The notes under the pieces: generated by a model
What the model saw: the letters and a program-made list of their open reading frames with translations, nothing else
What the model was told of the DNA's origin: nothing
The model's database searches: none
DNA from: Streptomyces pathocidini
Lineage (GTDB): Bacteria; Actinomycetota; Actinomycetes; Streptomycetales; Streptomycetaceae
Assembly: GCF_001418495.1 (NCBI RefSeq)
Contig: NZ_LIQY01000034.1
Coordinates: forward strand, 1-32,636
Reading direction: 5' to 3'
DNA length: 32,636 bases
Program-made: the position numbers and the translations under genes
Shown here: positions 15,888 to 24,042 of the stretch, in pieces
How positions within the stretch are numbered: the first letter of the stretch is position 1
Layout of the letters: the number at the start of each line of letters is the position of its first letter

Positions 15888-17054
15888 TCAGTCTTGCAAA
15901 GCCCGTGCGGGGGTCCCGCACGAGGCGCGTACCCGCAGGTCGGGGAGGAGTTCGAGGTGGTGCCGGGCGGGTCGGTCGCCGGCGCCGTCCGTTCCGTCCG
16001 TCCGCTCGCCCAGGCGCTGGAGCAGCAGGCGCGCGGCGGCCTGCCCCACCTCGTACTTGGGCAGCGCGACCGCGGTCAGGGGGAGGTCCGAGAGCGCGGC
16101 GACGTCGTCGTCGTAGGCGACCAACGCCAGGTCGCGGGGGACCTCGATGCCGCGGCTGCCCAGCAGTTGGACGAGCATGATCGCCTCGACGTCGCTGAGC
16201 ACCACTGCCGCGGTCACCTCGTGCCGGCGCACCGCCTCGGCGAGCCCGTTCAGCGCCGCCTCCTGGTGCGCGGGATCGCGGTCCTCGGTGTGGAAGTCGA
16301 AGCGCTCGAAGGGGTATTGGGCCAGGCCGAGGGTGCGGACCGCCGCCTCGAAGCCGGCCTGCACCTGGACCTGCGTGGCGCTCGGCCCGGCGACCAGCGC
16401 GATCCGCTCGTGTCCCAGGGCGGCCAGGTGCGCGACGGCGAGCCCGGCCCCGGCGGCGTGGTCGGTGCAGACCCGGTCCTGCGCCACGGCCGCCGTGCCC
16501 GGCGCGGCGCGCCGCTCGACCAGCACGGTCGGCACCCCGAAGTCCAGGCCGGGGGAATCGGGTGAACTCAGGCCCTCGTGCCAGTTCGGGGTGAACAGCA
16601 GGCCGTCGACACCGCTCTCCAGCATGCGGTTGATCTGGAAGTCCTGGCGCTGGTGGTAGCCGGAGATGCCCAGGACCAGGCGGCCGCCCGCGGCGATCGC
16701 GGCCTCCCGGGCGCCGCGGATGATCTCCGCGAAGTAGTGCCGTGACTGCGGGGCGACCATGCCGAGGACCGGACCTTCGGAGTCGCTCTCCGCGGCGGCG
16801 GGTGCGGGGGCCTTGGCCGGTGGGGTGCTTCGGCCCGCCCGCTGCAGGCGCTCGGCCGAGGACGGCGCGTCCGGCCAGGAGACGACTCCGCGCGCCCGGT
16901 TGACCAGGCCCTTCTCCGCGAGCACATCCACATCGCGGCGGGCCGTGACGGTGGAGATGTCGAGGTGCTCGGCGAGTTCGACCACGCGGACGACGCCGCA
17001 GGCCTTCACCAACTCGAGTATGCGCTCGTGTCGTTCGTCCATCGTGAACCGCAC
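15888..17054 (-). CDS. DeoR-type HTH / LacI-type sugar sensor transcriptional regulator
   Basis: 388 residues. GTG 17054 is preferred over ATG 17042 because GGGAG lies 7 nt before the GTG but too far from the ATG. Residues ~6-60 form a DeoR-like helix-turn-helix (RILELVKACGVVRVVELAEH, then a recognition helix STVTARRDVDVLAEKGLV). A Pro/Ala linker follows. Residues ~100-380 are a periplasmic-binding-protein-like sensor as in LacI/GalR proteins (VLGMVAPQSRHYFAEIIRG, GVDGLLFTPNW, LGHERIALVAGPS, DLALVAYDDD). This DeoR-HTH with LacI-sensor fusion is a known actinobacterial arrangement. It is divergent from the fucosidase gene and directly upstream of the transporter genes on the same strand, so it most likely represses both until an oligosaccharide or fucose-type inducer binds. 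Confidence 0.88.
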   Translation of the reverse strand: MRFTMDERHERILELVKACGVVRVVELAEHLDISTVTARRDVDVLAEKGLVNRARGVVSWPDAPSSAERLQRAGRSTPPAKAPAPAAAESDSEGPVLGMVAPQSRHYFAEIIRGAREAAIAAGGRLVLGISGYHQRQDFQINRMLESGVDGLLFTPNWHEGLSSPDSPGLDFGVPTVLVERRAAPGTAAVAQDRVCTDHAAGAGLAVAHLAALGHERIALVAGPSATQVQVQAGFEAAVRTLGLAQYPFERFDFHTEDRDPAHQEAALNGLAEAVRRHEVTAAVVLSDVEAIMLVQLLGSRGIEVPRDLALVAYDDDVAALSDLPLTAVALPKYEVGQAAARLLLQRLGERTDGTDGAGDRPARHHLELLPDLRVRASCGTPARALQD

Positions 17055-17169
17055 GGCATCGCTCCCGGACGTCGGGCCGCGCAGACGTGCCGCACTGGGT
17101 GGCGCGCACCGTCGGACGGCTTGAGTGGCGCTGACAACGGGAAGCTTACTACTCCGATCGTCGTGTTCC

Positions 17170-17215
17170 ATTTTCGAAAATCGCTCTTGACGATGGAAAG
17201 CGCTCTCCCTAGAGT
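17170..17215 (+). promoter_or_regulatory. Fucosidase promoter with two palindromic operator candidates
   Basis: TTGACG (17187-17192), a 17-nt spacer and TAGAGT (17210-17215) form a near-consensus promoter. A perfect 12-bp palindrome ATTTTCGAAAAT lies just upstream (17170-17181), and GGAAAGCGCTCTCC sits inside the spacer. The latter resembles the GAAAGCGCTTTC-type sites of LacI-family regulators, although the neighbouring regulator carries a DeoR-like HTH. Both sites are well placed for repression. Confidence 0.7.
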
Positions 17216-17282
17216 CGGCCGGAACCCGCAGGAAGCCCGCCCACCCGCAGCCCGACCGGGTCGAACCAGAAGGCAGACCACC

Positions 17283-18554
17283 ATGACGATGCAGCCGTGG
17301 TTCACGGAGGCCAAGCTCGGGATCTTCCTGCACTGGGGGATCTACGCGGTCGACGGAGTCGCCGAGTCCTGGTCCTTCTTCTCCGGAAGCCTCCCGTACG
17401 AGACGTACATGCGGCAGCTGGACGGCTTCACGGCCGCACGCTACGAACCCGCCGAGTGGGCCGCGCTCTTCGAGCGCGCCGGGGCCAGGTACGCGGTGCT
17501 GACCACCAAGCACCACGACGGGGTCGCCCTGTGGGACACCCGGGCCACCGACCTCTCGGTCGTCAAGTCCACCCCGGCGGGGCGGGACCTGGTGGGCCCG
17601 TTCGCCGACGCCCTGCGCGAGCGGAACCTGCGCGTCGGCCTGTACTTCTCCCACAACGACTGGAGCCACCCGGACTACCCGACCGTGCGCCCCTCCCGGC
17701 TGCACAGGCCGTGGGTGGACAACCGGTTCGCCATGCCGCTGCCGGGCGAGGAGGACCCGGAGGCCTGGGAACGCTATCTGCGGGTCGTCCACCGCGGCCA
17801 GATCCGGGAGTTGATGGAAAACTACCGCCCCGACCTGCTGTGGTTCGACGGCGCCTGGGAGCGGGACGAGGAGCAGTGGCGGCTGGGCGAACTGCGCGAA
17901 CAGATCCTCGCCCTCGGCCCGGAGACGGTCCTCAACGGCCGCATGGGCCGCCACGGCGACTACGCCACCCCGGAGTTGGGCGTGCCGATCACCCCGCCCG
18001 ACGGGCCCTGGGAGCTGTGCTACACCCTTGGCGACATGTGGGGCTACCAGCCCACCGACACCGCGCACAAGTCCGTACGCGAACTGGTCCGCGTCTTCGC
18101 CGAGACCATCGGCGGGGGCGGCAACCTCCTCCTCAACACCGGGCCCAGGGAGGACGGCACGATCCTGCCCGAGCACGCCGAGCGCCTGGAGGGCCTCGGC
18201 CGCTGGATCAGACGCAACGAGGAAGCCGTCTACGGCACCGTCGCCGGGCTCCCGTACGGCCACCACTACGGCCCCTCGACCCTCGCGCCCGACCGCCGCA
18301 CGCTGTTCCTCTGCTGCTTCGACCCGCCGCGCGGCTTCGTCGAACTGCGGGGCCTGCGGAACAAGGTGCGCCGCGTCTCGGTCCTGGGCACGGGCGCCGA
18401 ACTGGCCCACCGCGTCGTCGGCGGCTTCCCGAGCCGCGACGTCCCCGGTGTCCTGCGGATCGAGGCCCCGGCCGTCACCGACCCCGAAGCGACGGTCCTG
18501 GCCGTGGAGCTGGACGGCGAACTGGACCTGTACCGGGGGCAGGGCGAGGGCTGA
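17283..18554 (+). CDS. GH29 alpha-L-fucosidase, cytoplasmic
   Basis: 423 residues, ATG 17283, with AGAAGG upstream. There is no signal peptide, so the enzyme acts on imported oligosaccharides. GH29 hallmarks are clear: an N-terminal KLGIFLHWGIYAVDGVAESW, TTKHHDGVALWDT, GLYFSHNDW, and LLWFDGAWE, where Asp189 of WFDG is the expected catalytic nucleophile. A TIM barrel fills residues 1 to ~330 and a small beta-sandwich the rest. The acid/base Glu of GH29 is not conserved in position and I did not assign it. The family retains configuration and releases L-fucose. Divergence from the regulator gene and a strong operator-bearing promoter tie it to the transporter locus. Confidence 0.92.
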   Translation: MTMQPWFTEAKLGIFLHWGIYAVDGVAESWSFFSGSLPYETYMRQLDGFTAARYEPAEWAALFERAGARYAVLTTKHHDGVALWDTRATDLSVVKSTPAGRDLVGPFADALRERNLRVGLYFSHNDWSHPDYPTVRPSRLHRPWVDNRFAMPLPGEEDPEAWERYLRVVHRGQIRELMENYRPDLLWFDGAWERDEEQWRLGELREQILALGPETVLNGRMGRHGDYATPELGVPITPPDGPWELCYTLGDMWGYQPTDTAHKSVRELVRVFAETIGGGGNLLLNTGPREDGTILPEHAERLEGLGRWIRRNEEAVYGTVAGLPYGHHYGPSTLAPDRRTLFLCCFDPPRGFVELRGLRNKVRRVSVLGTGAELAHRVVGGFPSRDVPGVLRIEAPAVTDPEATVLAVELDGELDLYRGQGEG

Positions 18555-18622
18555 CCGCAGCTGGTCGACCGGCGCGCGAACCGCCGGGTCGGTCGCGAAC
18601 GCGCAAATTCCAACACCAATAC

Positions 18623-18664
18623 TTCGCGAAAGAGTTGATTTTCGAGAGATCGCCTCTCTAGGCT
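18623..18664 (+). promoter_or_regulatory. Phospholipase promoter resembling the fucosidase promoter
   Basis: TTGATT (18635-18640), an 18-nt spacer and TAGGCT (18659-18664) lie about 140 bp ahead of the phospholipase start. TTCGCGAA (18623-18630) is a palindrome just upstream of the -35, and GAGAG-ATCGC-CTCTC (18644-18658) is an inverted repeat inside the spacer. The same arrangement, a TTCG-centred palindrome followed by an inverted repeat in the spacer, occurs at the fucosidase promoter. Confidence 0.5.
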
Positions 18665-18801
18665 CGGGCCGACCGGGCGTGCCTGCTTCGGTCAGGATTC
18701 ACCTGGGCTTTCCGTCACTGCTGTGGTGAAATCCCCCCACCGGCGGCAAAGCTCCTCCACGATCATTAGTTCATTCCGAACGACCCTGGAGAGAACCGCC
18801 C

Positions 18802-20946
18802 GTGAACGAACTGAGCCGCCGTCGGTTCATGCAGGTGACCGGTGGCACCGCCGCCGCGTCCGCGCTGTCGACGAGCATCGCCCGCGCCGCCTCGATAGCT
18901 CCGCACCACCGCACCGGCAGCCTGCGCGACATCGAGCACATCGTCGTCCTCATGCAGGAGAACCGGTCCTTCGACCACTACTTCGGCACCCTGCGCGGGG
19001 TTCGCGGCTTCGGCGACCCGCGCCCGGCGGCCCTGCCCGGCGGCAAGCCGGTGTGGCACCAGTCCGACGGGACCCAGGAGGTCCTGCCCTTCCACCCGCA
19101 GGGCGACGACCTGGGTCTGAAGTTCATGCAGGGGCTCAACCACGACTGGAAGGGCGGCCAGAAGACCTTCAACCAGGGCAATTACGACCAGTGGATCCCG
19201 TCCAAGACGGCGGCCACCATGGCCTACCTCACCCGTGAGGACATCCCGTTCCACTTCGAACTCGCCGACAAGTTCACCGTCTGCGACGCCTACTACTGCT
19301 CGCTCATAGGCTCCACCGACCCCAACCGCTACTACATGTGGACCGGCTACACCGGCAACGACGGCACCGGCGGCGGCCCCGTCCTCAACAACGCCGAGGC
19401 CGGCTACGACTGGACCACCTACCCCGAGCGCCTGGAGAAGGCCGGGGTCTCCTGGAAGATCTACCAGGACACCGGCGACGGCCTCGACGCCGCGGGCAGG
19501 TGGGGCTGGATCCTCGACGCCTACCGCGGCAACTACGGCGACAACTCGCTGCTCTACTTCAACCAGTACCGCAACGCCGCCCCCGGCGACCCCCTCTACG
19601 ACAAGGCCCGCACCGGCAGCAGCGTCAAGAACGGCGACAACTACCTCGACGACCTGCGCGCCGACATCAAGGCCGGCACGCTCCCGCAGATCTCCTGGAT
19701 CGCCGCGCCCGAGGCCTTCACCGAGCACCCCAACTTCCCCGTCAACTTCGGCGCCTGGTACATCGCACAGGTCCTCGACGCCCTCACCGCCGACCCCGAG
19801 GTGTGGAGCAAGACGGCCCTGTTCATCACGTACGACGAGAACGACGGCTTCTTCGACCACCTCGTGCCGCCGTACGCCCCCGGCTCGGACGCCGAGGGCA
19901 GGTCCACCGTGGACACCACCGGCGAGCGCTACCCCGGCTCCAGCTCCTTCGTGGCCGGCCCCTACGGAATGGGCCCGCGCGTCCCGATGCTCGTCGTGTC
20001 CCCGTGGAGCAAGGGGGGTTGGGTCTGCTCCGAGACCCTCGACCACACCTCGATCATCCGGTTCATGGAGCGCCGCTTCGGCGTCCACGAGCCCAACATC
20101 ACGCCCTGGCGCCGCGCCGTGTGCGGCGACCTGACCTCGGCCTTCGACTTCTCCCACGCCGACCGCCGGGTGCCGGAACTGCCGGACACCGACGGATACG
20201 TGCCCCCGGACCGCGACCGGCACCCCGACTTCAAGCTCACCCCGCGCCCCGACGCGGCCATGCCCCGGCAGGAGCCCGGACTCCGCCGCGCCCGCCCGCT
20301 CCCGTACGACCTGTCGGCCGATGCCCGCCGCACCCCCGAGGGCCGGCTGGAACTCTCCTTCGCCAGCCGCGGAAAGACCGGCGCGGTGTTCCAGATCCGC
20401 TCGACCACGCGCACGGACGGCCCGTGGACGTACACGGTGGAGGCCGGAAAGAAACTGTCCGACACCTGGGCCCTGCCCACAGGCGACAGCGCCTACGAGT
20501 ACTCGGTGCACGGGCCCAACGGCTTCTGGCGCCGCTTCGCGGGCAAGGGCGGCGGCGCGGGCCCCGAGGTCACCGTCCAGACCGGCCGCACCGGCCCCTC
20601 CGACCATTCCGGCTCCTCCGGCCCCTCCGGCCCCTCCGACCATTCCGGCCCTTCCGACCGCTCCGGCTCTTCCGGCCCCTCCGGCCAGGCGCAGCTGACC
20701 CTGACCAACAACGGCACGGCAACCGTCCGCCTCACGGTCACCGACGGCTACGGCAACGCCGCCCCCGCCCACTACCGCCTGCGCCCCGGCGCGCACGCCG
20801 TCCACACGGCGAACACGACCCGCACCCACGGCTGGTACGACCTGGCGGTCACCTCCGACCACGACGACACCTGGCTCCGCCACCAGGCCGCCCACATAGA
20901 AACCGGCCACCCCACCACCAGCGACCCAGCCATCGCCACCACCTGA
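18802..20946 (+). CDS. Tat-exported phosphocholine-specific phospholipase C / phosphoesterase
   Basis: 714 residues, GTG 18802 with GGAGAG upstream. The start ELSRRRFMQVTGG is a twin-arginine signal. The catalytic domain begins DIEHIVVLMQENRSFDHYFGTLRG, whose Glu-Asn and following Asp belong to the active site of the AcpA/PLC superfamily; ITYDENDGFFDHLVPP is the second metal/catalytic motif. After about residue 480 come two beta-sandwich repeats of the kind found at the C-terminus of bacterial phospholipases C. They are joined by a Ser/Pro/Gly/Asp-rich repetitive linker near residues 594-630 that is absent or shorter in most relatives. It should hydrolyse phosphatidylcholine or related phosphodiesters outside the cell. 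The final ~150 bp recur 7.7 kb downstream. Confidence 0.93.
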   Translation: MNELSRRRFMQVTGGTAAASALSTSIARAASIAPHHRTGSLRDIEHIVVLMQENRSFDHYFGTLRGVRGFGDPRPAALPGGKPVWHQSDGTQEVLPFHPQGDDLGLKFMQGLNHDWKGGQKTFNQGNYDQWIPSKTAATMAYLTREDIPFHFELADKFTVCDAYYCSLIGSTDPNRYYMWTGYTGNDGTGGGPVLNNAEAGYDWTTYPERLEKAGVSWKIYQDTGDGLDAAGRWGWILDAYRGNYGDNSLLYFNQYRNAAPGDPLYDKARTGSSVKNGDNYLDDLRADIKAGTLPQISWIAAPEAFTEHPNFPVNFGAWYIAQVLDALTADPEVWSKTALFITYDENDGFFDHLVPPYAPGSDAEGRSTVDTTGERYPGSSSFVAGPYGMGPRVPMLVVSPWSKGGWVCSETLDHTSIIRFMERRFGVHEPNITPWRRAVCGDLTSAFDFSHADRRVPELPDTDGYVPPDRDRHPDFKLTPRPDAAMPRQEPGLRRARPLPYDLSADARRTPEGRLELSFASRGKTGAVFQIRSTTRTDGPWTYTVEAGKKLSDTWALPTGDSAYEYSVHGPNGFWRRFAGKGGGAGPEVTVQTGRTGPSDHSGSSGPSGPSDHSGPSDRSGSSGPSGQAQLTLTNNGTATVRLTVTDGYGNAAPAHYRLRPGAHAVHTANTTRTHGWYDLAVTSDHDDTWLRHQAAHIETGHPTTSDPAIATT

Positions 20947-20947
20947 C
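20802..20947 (+). repeat. 3' end of the phospholipase gene, copy 1 of a long direct repeat
   Basis: This 146-bp stretch matches two blocks downstream: 20802-20898 matches 28492-28588 (5 differences in 97 by my count) and 20896-20947 matches 29693-29744 without a difference. It ends one base after the phospholipase stop. Together the copies bracket the accessory genes like attachment-site duplications. Confidence 0.95.
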
Positions 20948-21037
20948 CCAACGAGGCGCGCGTCTTCTCCGGGACGGCGCGTCTCCCTACGAGATGGCGG
21001 CGGACTTGCTCGAGGACGGCCGGCCCTCTCGATGCAG

Positions 21038-21069
21038 CCACCTCCCGTGCGTCGACCCACGGGAGGTGG
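21038..21069. terminator. Bidirectional hairpin between convergent genes
   Basis: CCACCTCCCGTG (21038-21049) and its exact complement (21058-21069) form a 12-bp stem with an 8-nt loop, extended by CAG/CTG outside. It lies between the convergent phospholipase and trypsin-fold genes. There is no T-tract. It lies within the accessory segment. Confidence 0.65.
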
Positions 21070-21146
21070 GGCTGGGCCTGCTCTGGAGAGAGGGACCGCT
21101 CGTCCGTCTGAGATGGGTGTGCATGCCGGGAGCAAGACAGCTACAG

Positions 21147-23015
21147 CTACACGCTGTTGACCCAAACCTTGCGCGGTGCGGCGAACGTCTCGCCCGTGCT
21201 GGTGAAGGTCCACAGAGCGGTCACCCGACGGCCGTCTGCGCCCACGCCGTAGTCGTAGGAGATGGCGATGTCGGCTTTGCTGTCGCCGTTGTAGTCGCCG
21301 GCGACTGGTTTGCTGGCGTTCCAGTTCCAGCTGTCGGTGCCGCTGTCCCATACTTTTCGGGGTGTTGTGGAGCCGTTGTTGGTGCCGGGGAATAGCCAGA
21401 GGCCGGTCTTGCGTTTGTTGTCGCCGGTCTGTCCGTAGTCGTAGAGGACGGCGATCTCGGCTTTGCTGTCGCCGTCGAAGTCACCGGCGACCAGCTTGCT
21501 GGCGTTCCAGTTCCAGCTGTCCGAACCGCTCTCCCACACCTTCCGGGGCGCCTCGAAACCGTCACCGCTGGCGGTGAACCACAGGGCGCTCTGGTTGCGG
21601 CCGTCGCCGCTCTGTCCGTAGTTGTACAGGACGGCGATGTCGGCTTTGCCGTCGCCGTTGTAGTCGCCGGCGACTGGTTTGCTGGCGTTCCAGTTCCAGC
21701 TGTCGGTGCCGCTGTCCCATACCTTTTGGGGTGTTGTGGAGCCGTTGTTGGTGCCGGGGAATAGCCAGAGGCCGGTCTTGCGTTTGTTGTCGTTGGTTTG
21801 CCCGTAGTCGTAGAGGACGGCGATGTCGGTCTTGCTGTCGCCGTTGTAGTCGCCGGCGACTGGTTTGCTGGCGTTCCAGTTCCAGCTGTCGGTGCCGCTG
21901 TCCCATACCTTTTGGGGTGTTGTGGAGCCGTTGTTGGTGCCGGGGAATAGCCAGAGGCCGGTCTTGCGTTTGTTGTCGTCGGTCTGTCCGTAGTCGTAGA
22001 GGACGGCGATGTCGGCTTTGCTGTCGCCGTCGAAGTCGCCGGCGATCAGCTTGCTGGCGTTCCAATTCCAGCTGTCCGAACCGCTGTCCCACACCGTCCG
22101 CGGTGTCTTGAATCCGTCACCAGTACCTTCAAGCAGCCATAGGCCGACCTCATTGCGTCCGTCCCTGGACCTGCCGTAGTTGTGCAGCATGACGACGTCG
22201 TCCTTGCCGTCGCCATTGAAGTCGGCGGAGGCGGTCAGCTGCTCCTGGGGCCTGGCGAGCACCTGCTGGATCCAGGGATTGATGTCGTCGACGCGGGTAT
22301 TGATCGCGTCCTTGCGGGACGCGCTCGAGCCAAAGCAACCGCCCTGCCAGGACTGGCTGTTGACGGCAACAAGATCAAAACCACCATTCTTCTTCCGGAA
22401 AGCAGGACCGCCGGTGTCACCCTTGCATATGCTGGCGCCTTCAGGGTTTATCCCAGTGATGCTGACCGAGGTGTCTTCAACCGAGTCCACACGGAACGCG
22501 GCGGCATGCAGCTGATCAGGAACCCACTCGTCCTTGGTCCGGCCGTATCCCACCACCTCGAGGGTCTCCCCCACGGAGGGCGCAGTGTGGCCCAGCGTCA
22601 GCGGCGTGATGTTCGGCACCGGCTTGGCCAGCTTGACCATCACCAGGTCACGGTCGGCGCGGGGAACGAGCTCGACCACCTCCGCTACCTGACCCGCATG
22701 GCTGAGGTCGGTACGGCCGACGGTCGCCGTGGTCTTGAGCCCGGGAGCCCCGGCGGCGATCTTGAAGTCCTTGTCGGGGGCGTCGGCAAAGCAACTGCTC
22801 GCGGTGATCACCCATTGGCTGTCCACCAGAGCGCCGGAGCAACTGCGCTTGCCGGCACCGATATCAAGCCTCGCGGCGAAAGCGTAGCCGGAGTCGCTGA
22901 CGCCATCTGTGCCCGAGAGGGCGGCGGCCGGCGATGTGGTGACCAGGCAGGTCGCAGCCGTTGCGGCTGCCAGGAGACCTGCTGCCCATGCGACACATGA
23001 ATTATTTCCAGGCAT
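21147..23015 (-). CDS. Secreted trypsin-fold protein with substituted catalytic residues and six FG-GAP repeats
   Basis: 622 residues from ATG 23015, chosen for AAGGA 5 nt upstream. The signal peptide ends near residue 33. An S1 (trypsin-like) domain covers about 36-235: GALVDSQWVITASSCFAD, RDLVMVKLAKP, SICKGDTGGPAF. In active enzymes these read TAAHC and GDSGGP; here the His position is Ser74 and the nucleophile is Thr201, while the Asp (123) is kept. Hydrolysis by the normal mechanism is therefore not expected. The remaining 380 residues are six FG-GAP/VCBS-type repeats of 61-62 residues, each with a calcium-loop-like D(F/Y)(N/D)GD(G/S)K motif, probably a beta-propeller for binding. Related Streptomyces proteins with a similar Ser-to-Ala change exist in my memory, so this may be a pseudo-protease family used as an adhesin or receptor. 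Confidence 0.85.
   Translation of the reverse strand: MPGNNSCVAWAAGLLAAATAATCLVTTSPAAALSGTDGVSDSGYAFAARLDIGAGKRSCSGALVDSQWVITASSCFADAPDKDFKIAAGAPGLKTTATVGRTDLSHAGQVAEVVELVPRADRDLVMVKLAKPVPNITPLTLGHTAPSVGETLEVVGYGRTKDEWVPDQLHAAAFRVDSVEDTSVSITGINPEGASICKGDTGGPAFRKKNGGFDLVAVNSQSWQGGCFGSSASRKDAINTRVDDINPWIQQVLARPQEQLTASADFNGDGKDDVVMLHNYGRSRDGRNEVGLWLLEGTGDGFKTPRTVWDSGSDSWNWNASKLIAGDFDGDSKADIAVLYDYGQTDDNKRKTGLWLFPGTNNGSTTPQKVWDSGTDSWNWNASKPVAGDYNGDSKTDIAVLYDYGQTNDNKRKTGLWLFPGTNNGSTTPQKVWDSGTDSWNWNASKPVAGDYNGDGKADIAVLYNYGQSGDGRNQSALWFTASGDGFEAPRKVWESGSDSWNWNASKLVAGDFDGDSKAEIAVLYDYGQTGDNKRKTGLWLFPGTNNGSTTPRKVWDSGTDSWNWNASKPVAGDYNGDSKADIAISYDYGVGADGRRVTALWTFTSTGETFAAPRKVWVNSV
21276..22100 (-). repeat. 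Near-identical 183/186-bp internal repeats encoding FG-GAP units
   Basis: The stretch GCGACTGGTTTGCTGGCGTT recurs at 21301, 21670 and 21856, with variant copies at 21487 and 22042, giving spacings of 186, 183, 186 and 186 bp. Three of the units are almost identical over more than 140 bp, including synonymous positions. This points to recent unequal exchange or gene conversion rather than selection on protein sequence alone. Confidence 0.9.
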
Positions 23016-23151
23016 GTTGGTCCTTGGGTGTTTCGGAGCGTGCAAAGTATGCGGCCCGGCTGAGGCAGTTCCGGGCGGCATCAACGGCAGGATGGGCGAA
23101 CTCGTATATCGGAATTACTGGTTGGGAGTTACGCAAGTCGACGATCGTCGC

Positions 23152-23661
23152 TCACCTGCTCGTGCGAATCTCGACCAGAACGTACTCGCGGCCTTGCGGA
23201 TCCGTGGCCTCCCCTACGGGTGTCCATTCACCTTTGGCGACCTCGACCTCCTGTGGCTTGGTCTCGGGTGTGGTGAGGGTGACGTTAGCGGTGTGGCCGG
23301 CCGAGCCCTTGATGATGTGGACCGAGGGGATTTCCAGAGTGAGATAGCCGGAGGTTCCGGTGGTGCGGAAGCAGATCTTTTCGTTCTTCCGCGACACCAC
23401 TTCCAACAGTCCAGGTCCTGAGGAGCAGTCGGCGAGAATGATGTGACCGTCGCCGCGCTTAAGGGTGATCCCCTTTTCTTCCTTGATTATTTCGGCGCCC
23501 GGGTAGTTGAAGTCCTCGACCGCATAGCCGGGTTGTTCATCGGCTGCCTTCATCTGTGTGTCGGAGCCGCTGGCTTGGAGGGAGGGCGTGGTGGAAACGA
23601 GTGCGGCAGCGCAAGCTGCGGCAGCCGCACCAGTGGCGATGATCCGGCGGGCGAGCTTCAT
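23152..23661 (-). CDS. Small secreted protein of unknown function
   Basis: 169 residues; ATG 23661 with AAGGGA upstream. MKLARRIIATGAAAAACAAA is a Sec signal peptide with cleavage expected near residue 30. The mature part begins with a polar, acidic linker and then shows alternating beta strands (HIILADCSSGPGLLEVVS, EKICFRTTGTSGYLTLEIPS, ANVTLTTPETKPQEVEVAKG) ending VLVEIRTSR. Two Cys in the first two strands could pair. It resembles small exported proteins I recall next to trypsin-fold genes in Streptomyces, but I know no function. It lies 136 bp upstream of the trypsin-fold gene on the same strand and may be co-expressed. Confidence 0.75.
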   Translation of the reverse strand: MKLARRIIATGAAAAACAAALVSTTPSLQASGSDTQMKAADEQPGYAVEDFNYPGAEIIKEEKGITLKRGDGHIILADCSSGPGLLEVVSRKNEKICFRTTGTSGYLTLEIPSVHIIKGSAGHTANVTLTTPETKPQEVEVAKGEWTPVGEATDPQGREYVLVEIRTSR

Positions 23662-24042
23662 GCGAGGTCCCTTGTTGAAAAGGCGAGTTGAACTGTGACG
23701 CGGAAGACCTGCCCAGCACGGGCAGGGCTTTGGCACGCAGTTGCCCCGTTTAGTCACAGAGTCACCGAATCCAACCATGTGCACCCATCCGGCATACTCG
23801 CCCAAATCGGGCATTTAGTGATTAAGTGTCATGAAGGCTCGTTGTGATCTTTATCGCGCCTTTAGGTGATCTAGTCGGTGGCCAACATGCCCTTTACTTT
23901 CATATGGTCACTACCACCCGGCACTTGCTGCTCCTGCGAACTTGCCTGCTGGCCCGGGGGTGTGACGGCTCATCGCAGAACTCTCTGCCCGGCATGCCGC
24001 TACAGGTGGGCTCTCGCCCGGCATCGATCCTGAAGGACCGTT
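23662..24042. other. Divergent intergenic region, lower GC
   Basis: This 381-bp gap separates the divergent small secreted protein and the ALF-repeat gene. It is visibly less GC-rich than the rest of the window, especially 23810-23915, and holds short elements such as two GTGATC copies and a GCCCAAATCGGGC stem. Promoters for both genes must lie here, but none stands out. I see no credible gene. Confidence 0.5.

Noticed and set aside
16965..17282. A longer N-terminus for the fucosidase
   Set aside because: The open frame extends upstream over the regulator gene's start and through the promoter; homology to GH29 begins at the ATG at 17283.
18685..18800. A PHO box for PhoP control of the phospholipase gene
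   Set aside because: GATTCACC and GTTCATTCC resemble single repeat units of PhoP sites, but they are not arranged as 11-bp direct repeats.
21276..22100. A CRISPR array, suggested by regularly spaced repeats
   Set aside because: The repeats are 183/186 bp, in frame, and encode FG-GAP units; there are no short repeats with unique spacers and no cas genes.
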